From Halicephalobus mephisto (taxonomy: Eukaryota > Nematoda > Chromadorea > Rhabditida > Panagrolaimidae), in the NCBI GenBank assembly GCA_009193035.1, contig SWDT01000022.1, positions 186,001 to 250,000 of the forward strand: DNA of 64,000 nt, given 5' to 3'. A model generated the notes under the pieces. It was not told the DNA's origin and did no database searches. It saw only the letters and a list, made by a program, of their open reading frames with translations. Of this stretch, positions 36,501 through 45,500 are shown one piece after another (position 1 is the stretch's first letter; every line of letters begins with the position of its first letter). Both the position numbers and the translations under genes were made by a program.

Positions 36501-39500
36501 GTTAGTAATACTGTAAATGAACGGATTTAGGGAAACTCACGAGTCTGGCTCCGAGGAAATTCCAAGACTTGTCAGTTTTGTTCGGTAGGAATTGAGGTCT
36601 CATTCTGAATTCTTCCAACTCCTCCGGGAATGTAATAAAAGCAGCATTCAGGAAATAAATAACTATAGCTTCGTAAACAATTAAACCCAAATAAATTAGA
36701 ATAATTTTACTCCATTGGAAATCAATTTTTTTGCAAACTTTCAAGTATCTTACTACAAACGGGATACCGATTGCGTAAAAGCTCATGTGAGCCATACAAA
36801 GCATAGTCATCGTCAAAAGTCTGGTTATGACTGGTGAAATACCGTAATCGAAAGTAGTGACAGCATATACTAAATATCCCTTTTTTATAGAAACATCGAA
36901 TTTCGATATTGCACAAAATAAAGTAAAAAATATGTCGATGACACAGTTTTGACCCAAGGTGAACCCGAAGCCTTCCACTTTCCTCGTGTTTTTAGTCACA
37001 AATAGGAGAATTATAAAACATATAGAACAGAATATTCCAAATATAGCTGCATAAAAAGCAATAATAATAATTATTTCATGATTCACCATTACTGAAAAAA
37101 TAACCTAAAGATAATTCGAAAAGATAATCACAGCTTAAAGTGAAAATATTTAATCTCTAGCGGAAACAGCCTTCTGACTCGATGTGGTTAAATGCGAGTG
37201 GTAAAAGTAGACTGCTTTAGATATGATACTTTCTTTGAACACAATTAGAAAGTCCTCATTAAAAGGGATTTACCTAAGAATAAATGTGTTCTGTAAGGAC
37301 GAAAATAACCAACATGGAAGTCCAAATAATAAGGACGATATTATGCCTATCTTCGTATTTCTGATTGGTATGGCGTATGATTGTAATATCACCTGGAAAC
37401 AAAATGATGTGTTCGCAATATTTAAGAAATTTCACAGTAGAATGAACATTGTTTTTTACACAGCTCTTTGAATATGATTACACGCGTACCTACACACAAA
37501 AAAGCGTAATTTTTGGGACAGTAACAAATGTAAATCGTCACCATTAAGTTACAATTTTCGTCACAGATATTAAATATTCATGAAAAATGTGACGATTGTG
37601 TTACAATTTGTCATAAATGTAAATTATTCACGAAAAATGTGACGGTTGTGTTGAATTTTCGTCACAATATCAAATGTTCACGAAAAATGTGACGATTCTG
37701 TTACATTTTCGTCAAAAATGCCAAATAATCATGAAAAATGTGACGATTCTGTTACATTTTCGTCACAAATATTAAATATTCATAAAAATGTGATGAATAT
37801 GTTACATTTTTATTACAAATTTCAAATATTAATAAAAAATATGACGATTGTATTAAATTTTTGTTACATTTTGCAATTGTTATCAAGCTAAAAGTTACGT
37901 TTTTTTGTATATAAAAAGTGAAATTTCATAGGTTTCTGAAATTTTAACAGTAAAAATTGAGGTTGATCTTTCTCTATTTTCTCCACGTAATAGTATTCAC
38001 ATTTAGAGTAAATAAAATCTTCATAATCTTCAGGGATCCCTGCAACGGGAATTATTTACGGAGTTATTTTTTAAGTAATCTTATTCTTAACTGTGAATAA
38101 GCAAGATCGTAATCTTCGGGGATTTCTCAGTGGGAGTAGAGTTCGGTCTTTTGAGTTGCTTTATTCCACGTAATTCTATTCATATCTAAGAACAAATTAA
38201 ATTTTTACATTTTTACGAAACTGTTGGAAAAATTTTTTTGAATAATTTTAATAATTTTATTCATATATGAAAATTATTGAGATTGTTGTTTTTTAACGAA
38301 ATTTGTAGTTAAAATTGGTTTTTTCTGTTTTAATTTTTTGAATATAATTTACTTTTAGATGAGAATAAATGATGTCTTAATCTTTAGAGACTTCCGCAAC
38401 AAAGATAAACTTTGTTCTTTCTTTGAATTATTTTTTTTTCACGTCATTTTGCTTTTATTTAAGGCAAAATTCAGCAAAATCCAATATCTAAGAACAAATA
38501 CTGATAAATTTTATTTTTTTTAACTTTTAATTTTGGTTTTTTTATACTAATTTCGAAATCATTGATTATTTTCGAAATTCTCGAGATAACGGATGTTGTA
38601 TAAGACATTTGTGAAATTTTTACCGACAAAAAGTAATAATTTTATTAAAAATTTGAAAATTTATCAATAATACCGAAAAATCCAGAAGATGAATAAGCTA
38701 TACGATATTTTTCCCAGCGATATTTACTTTCCATTTTTTTCGATTTTTACTGATTTCGAAATTCTTTTTAAATTAACTTTTTTTACTTAACTAAAATATT
38801 AAGTTAATTTAATTATAAAAAAACTAATATAAAAACGAAATAAATGAGAAATTTTGCGAAATAGAGAAGGAGAAAATAATGTTTAAACGATGTAATAGAA
38901 TTCTGATGCCGGATTTGGGAACTTTGGATTTTCAACATTTTGGTTACAAATGATTTAGAAAATTAAAATAATTGTTCATATATTTTCTGAGATAATCTAA
39001 AGTCCTTTGAGAGAGATTTTCGAACTAGTTTTTGCAATTTTAGCATAATAAATCTTAATACAGTAGAACTTGGATATAAGGTACCCCCGCTATGATATAT
39101 CCTTTGTTATAAGGTACACTTTGCCCCGGTCCCAAGGGGGTATCCTTTATCCAAGTTCGACTGTACAATAGAACTTCGATATCAGATACCTCTGCTATAA
39201 CATATCTCGAGTTATAGCATACGGTCTGAGTGAATATATTTGGTTAGTCTGTCTTCAAATTAACCCTCGCTATGATATATCCTTTCTTATAACATATGCT
39301 TTGCCCGGTTCTAAGGTGGTATCCTTTATCCAAGTTCGATTGTTATCTTTTTTGATTCAATTATATTCATGAAGAACATAATATATAGGTATTTATCAAG
39401 ATCCCTACTAGTCTTTGAATTCAGAATTTTTAACTACGTCTGTGACGTCGTAATTAAGTACTTTAAATATTATTATTGAAAAGAATAAGAAAATAAATAC

Positions 39501-42500
39501 CCATACACAATGGGTGATTTGACGTACCTAAGTTCAGAGAACATTGGATTACCGGAATTCTTTTGATTTTGTTTTCAAAAAGTTCTTTAGATACTGAAGC
39601 TCGGCGTCAATGGCTTTGCATACGTCGAAACAATGACTAAGCATTTTTTGAAGGTGTTGTAGCAAAGCAATTTACAATATACAGTAGAACTTGGATAAAG
39701 AATATCCCCTTGAACCCGGCCAAAGCGTATGTTATAAGAAAGGATATACTATATCTGGGGTAAATTTGAAGACAGATTAACCAAATATATTCACTCAGAC
39801 CGTATACTATAACTCGAGATATGTTATAGCAGAGGTATCTGATATCCAAGTTATACTGTACTGTGTTATTTTACGAATTAATTTATTCAAATTAGACAAT
39901 TTTCAAAGATATTCTCAGTTGCGATGACTGAATCACTATCCTACTGTATTAGTCTGACTAATTTTCGGGATTATATAATCTCTAATTTGCTTCTAAGAAT
40001 ATTAAAACTACATCATGATGTGTCTTTGAAATAATTGAAACACTTCTTAAGTTTTGTTTTACAAATTAATTTTCATCAAAGAGAAACGAGATCAATTAGC
40101 GAATTATAAGTATTTTTAATTTTTTGTCTGTAATCTGGAACACTCAGCATTGTCGAAATTGAAGTCACTGCTGGAGCGAATTCTAGAAGCATACCAAATA
40201 TCATACAGTATTTGAATTCCAAGAAAGTCGTGAGCCATAAAGCGAAACAAGGTAGAACGATCATGAATGCTTGAGCAGTAGTTTGAACAATCATCGTGAA
40301 CTGTAGATTTTTGTATTGAGTCTTCAATGGCTCCATCATGTAGTCGTGATTCAGATGTTTGAGGACTTTACGGTTGAAGTAGATTGCTGCGGAATAGCTG
40401 AATATACAACCGAAATTTATGATCACGAAGGCTATGTATATATCGGTGGAGTTCTAAAGTAACATGTTTTTAAGTACAGTAACAAAAACTTACAAGTTTG
40501 GCAGCTGCAAAATTCCAGAATCTGCCAGTTGTGTTAGGAAAAAACTGAGGTCTCATTTTGAGTTCCTCCAATTCCGGTGGATTCACTTCGTAAGCACTGT
40601 ATACAAAGTAAATAGCGAATATCTCGTAAACGAACGGCACTAGATACAATAGAGCGATTTTCGTCCAATGAAGGTCGATTTTTTTGCAAATTTTTAAATA
40701 CCGTACATAAAACGGAATGCCGACCACATAGAAGGTCATGTTTGCGGTGTAGAACATCCCCATGATTGAAATTTTAATAAAAGTTGAAGGTATTTCAAAA
40801 TCCACTGCTGTGATGCCGTAAATGGAATACCCTTTGAGTGCCAAAATATCGTATCTATTCACAGCGCAAAAAGAAGCAAATATGATGTCGATGATGCAGT
40901 TTTGGCCTAGGGCAAATCCGTAACCTTCGACTTTTCTTGATTTTCTAGTTAGGAAGAGAACGATGATGAAAGAAGTAGAGCAGAATATTCCGAATAGTAA
41001 AGCGTAAAACGAAATAGGAACGAGTATCTCGTGGTACACCATGGTCGGAATATAGATGCAGTTTACTCCAACCAGTCGATCGTTACAAAGTTAAAAGTTT
41101 CGTCAGATGGATAATGACCATTCAGAGAAGTCTATGAACTAGTTTTTGTCCACACAAAGTGCTTCTGAAAAATGAAATTACAGAATTTTGTCCACACCAA
41201 GTGCTTCTGAAAAGTGAAATTACAGAAGACAAAAATAATAATGATAATTCCTAATGTTCATGTGAGTTCGAAATACCCAATGAACTAGTGGGCAGTTCGT
41301 AAACGTAATTCTCTGTTAATTGCACCCGCCCTTAATCGAATTGGCTAAGTCTGTCCATGGATTTGTTTAACACCCTGAGGAAACAAATGTTTATTCTCTT
41401 TTTGTCGTATCAAAAGGGATTTATTCGTTGACGTAAAATCTTTTTTATTAAAGCAACGATTGTAGGTTCATACTGTACAAGAAAATTTTATTTCTTTTTA
41501 CAGTAAGCAAAACAAAAACGAATTTTTGATGATTGAAAATCAGATTTTTATTGAATCATTTTTGGGATTTTTTGAAGCACTGACTGATTGGATCTTATTT
41601 TATATCTTTTCGTAAATCTTCAGACGGATTCAACTCCACACTTCTATCACAAAAATGGTTAACAAATCTCAAATTGAATAATAATTTCACAAAAACATTT
41701 TTTTAAAATTATTTTTAATAGTTTTTTGAAAATCAAGTGCAAAATTTGAATTCAAATATTCCAGGGAATGTATTAATAGTAAGATTAATTCTTTTGAATT
41801 TATAATTGTAATAGAGGAGTCCAAGCTTGGGTATATTGTGTCGTAAATCCTATATTGTAATTGTTTTGAAAAATATTCGATAAAGTACTAAACAGTTATG
41901 ATTGTAAGCTCATATTCAAGCTTTATCCCTCTATGAGAATCAATAACAATGCACAGAGAGCAAGAATTAGATAAATGTGATGTAGATTAAATAGTTCGAA
42001 ATTATTCTTAGAACAATTAAAAATAAAAGTACCATTATGACATCATTTTTGAATTTGGTTATTTCACATTTCTTTGAAAAGATTAGTAAATATTGATCTT
42101 GTTTATTCTAAATGGATTTTTATCCGTCTATTTTTGGATTTTTTGAAGATTCTAAAACTAAAAACAATGTCCAAAACAGATGGAAATACATACAAAAAAA
42201 CGTAACTTTTGGGTCAATAACAAATGCAAATCGTCACTATTAAGTCACAAATGCCAAATATTCATGAAAAATGTGACGATTGTGTTACATTTTTGTTAAG
42301 CAAAAAGAAAAGTAACTTTTGGGACAATAACAAATGGAAATCGTTACTATTAAGTTACAATTCTGTCAAAAATTTTAAATATTTATAAAAAATGTGACGA
42401 TTGTGTTACATTTTTGTTACAAATGTCAACTATTCATGAAAAATGTGACGATTATGTTGAATTTTGTTACAAATGTCAAATATTTATAAAAATGTGACGA

Positions 42501-45500
42501 TTGTGTTGTATTTTTGTTACAAATGCTAAATATTCATGAAAAATGTCACATTTGTGTCACATTTTGTAATTGTTAAAAAGCCAAAAGTTACGTTTTTTGT
42601 GTGTAACAGTAGAAATGATTATTTTTAACTCGTCAATTTCCAACAATTAACTCTGACAACGATTAAGTGTATTTGTTATTGTAGCTCCTGGATTACCGTA
42701 CATGTAAATCCTTATGTTGCATGTTTCCCTATAAATCGTTTTCTATATTCTTGTCTTCCTCATTTAACGAAACTTATTATTAATGTTTTTCGGTGTAAAT
42801 TAATTCAGAATCTGGAGCAAAGAATTGTACTCACTTACTGTAGTGTGTAGATAGACGTTAAAACAAGTTCTTTTTGTTTCTTGTTTAATCTCCAACTAAA
42901 TAGATAACAGCAATTTTACAAAAACGCCTTTATTTAGATAGAAATAAGATCCAAGAAAGAATTAAACAGATCTTTGATTAGTTTCCTATATTCTGGGACG
43001 CTCAGCATCGTAGAAACCGAAGTAATCGCTGGAGCACATTCCACGACGGCTGCGAACACAAGTCCATGTTCGTACCCTACGATGAAGGATGTCCACAGCA
43101 GAAGACAAGGAATCACAATCATCACTGTTTGAGCAGTGGATTGAACCATCATGGTAAACTGGAGGTTTCTGTAGTTCTCCTTAAGGGATTCAATCATGTA
43201 GTCTTGTCTAAGGTACCTCAGGACCTTAAGGTTGCAATAGATTGCTAAGGAATAACTGAACAGTAATCCAAAAGTGGCCAACACCATGGCTATAAGTGTA
43301 TTTGGGTTTTCCTAAAGTCGGTAATACTGTAAATGAATGGATTTAGGGGAACTCACGAGTCTGGCTCCGAGGAAATTCCAAGACTTGTCAGTTTTGTTCG
43401 GTAGGAATTGAGGTCTCATTCTGAATTCTTCCAACTCTTCTGGGAATGTAATAAAAGCAGCATTCAGGAAATAAATAACTACAGTTTCATAAATAATTAA
43501 ACCCAAATAAATTAGGATAATTTTATTCCATTGGAAATTAATTTTTTTACAAACTTTCAAGTACCTTACTACAAACGGGATACCGATGCCGTAAAAGCTC
43601 ATATCAGCCATACAAAACATAATCATTGTCAAAATTCTGGTTATGACTGGTGAAATACCGTAATCGAAAATAGTGACAGCGTATACTAAATATCTCTTTT
43701 TTATAGAAACATCGAATTTCGATATTGCACAAAATAAAGTAAAAAATATGTCGATGACACAGTTTTGACCCAAGGTGAACCCGAAGCCTTCGACTTTCCT
43801 CGTGTTTTTAGTCACAAATAGGAGAATTATAAAACATATCGAACAGAATATTCCGAATATAGCTGCATAAAAAGCAATAATAATAATCATTTCATGATTC
43901 ACCATTACTGAAAATAAAAATGAAAAAGTGCAAAATTTTACCGACGGCAATTACTGTAATTAAAAATCCCTATGATTTGAGCCGGAAATCTCTAAACTTT
44001 TAAGATGTTGATGAAAAAAAAGTTTTTCAGGGAACTCATTTTGTAAGATGCATCAAACCAAATTCGACGATGGAACCTCAAAAATTCGACGGAACTCAGA
44101 TTTTATCCCAATTAAAATGTGCCGGAATGGCTAGTGTTTTGAAGTTGATGCAGAAAGGATTTCCATCGAGAACTTCATTCGCTGACTTGTACGGTATGTA
44201 CAAAGAACTTCTTCCTCCAAAATTGAAGCAACTGGATCCTCGATTGTTCTGCAAGGTTTGGTTTTTGAAAATTTTAATTTTTGAAATTTATTGAAAAATT
44301 TTAAAATTGCTGAAAATTTGATTCTGAAAAATCTCCAGGAATTTAGGAATCAATATTAAAAATTTAAAAATTTAAAACTTTGGAAGTTTGAAAGTTATAG
44401 AATATTGTAAAACATTTTTGAGATAGCTTTGTGTACTAAAAAATGGTATATGATATACAATGTACAGATATATAAAAACAACTCTGATAAATTGAATGTA
44501 TTATATTTTTTGTACCGGTACGTCGAAATAATGCACTTATATATTGGGCTCAATTTATGTACCCGGTGCATTAGGGCTATTTTTGTGTATTTATAGGAAT
44601 ATGGAGATATAAGAATATAAAATCATTAGAATATAGAGACATAGATATAGGAATATAGAGAGAGATATAAGAACATAGATAGGAATGCAGGGACAGAAAT
44701 ATAGAGATACAGAAACAGATGTATAAGGATATATGTAGGGATATCCAAGTATGGATGTAGGAATATAGGGATATAAAAATATGAATATAGGAATATAGGA
44801 ATATGAATGTATGAATATGTGAATATAGGAATATAAAGACAGAAAGAAGAATATAGAGACATAGACATAGATATAGTGTTGCGGAGATATATATAGGGAT
44901 ATTACATCATAAAGATGTAGAGACAGAATATCAAAACTATAAGGAAGCACGGAAACAGTACATGATATACAATATATAGATACATCAAAACAACTCTGAT
45001 GAATTGAATGTATTATATTTTACGTACCGGTACGCTGAAATAATGCCCTTATATATTGCGCTCAATTTATGTACCCGGTGCATTAGGGCTATTTTTGTGT
45101 ATAAAAATAGTGATTTCTGTTTTTATAATTCGATAATGACTGTACTTTAGTGTCTTTTTCATGCCCTGGGGCTAAATGACATAGACTACAAATTCGGGAT
45201 GACTAGAGTGTTCTTCCGTCCGGGGAAATTTGCAGAATTCGATCAGCTTATGAAACAGGATAAAGAGCACATGAATGCCCTGATTGCCAAGGTTCAATCT
45301 TGGCTCCATAGGGTCAGATGGAAGAAGGTCCAATACGGCGCTTGGTCTGTCGTCAAATGTGAGTATTATACAGTAGTAATTTTTGTGATTTTTAATTTTA
45401 GTGGATAGAAAAATAAAATACAGAGCTGCGGCTTTGGTGAAAATTCAATCGGCCCTTCGAGGATACAGTATCCGGAAGGAACAGAAACCTAGGTTGTCTG

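Larger units (their letters stand above)
29250..44030. other. 14.8-kb myosin intron hosting a chemoreceptor cluster
   Basis: The donor at 29250 (ACG|GTTGGT) and acceptor at 44029-44030 (TTTTTCAG|GGA) join in phase 0. They link KLKIT to [11 protein letters not shown] within the motor domain (residues 666/667). The intron holds four intact GPCR genes and one GPCR pseudogene, all on the minus strand. It also holds several TIR elements and a tRNA-like sequence. Confidence 0.93.

Noticed and set aside
44591..44950. 119-codon Tyr/Ile/Ser-rich minus ORF
   Set aside because: It is the antisense of a GAATATAGAGATA simple repeat in a myosin intron.
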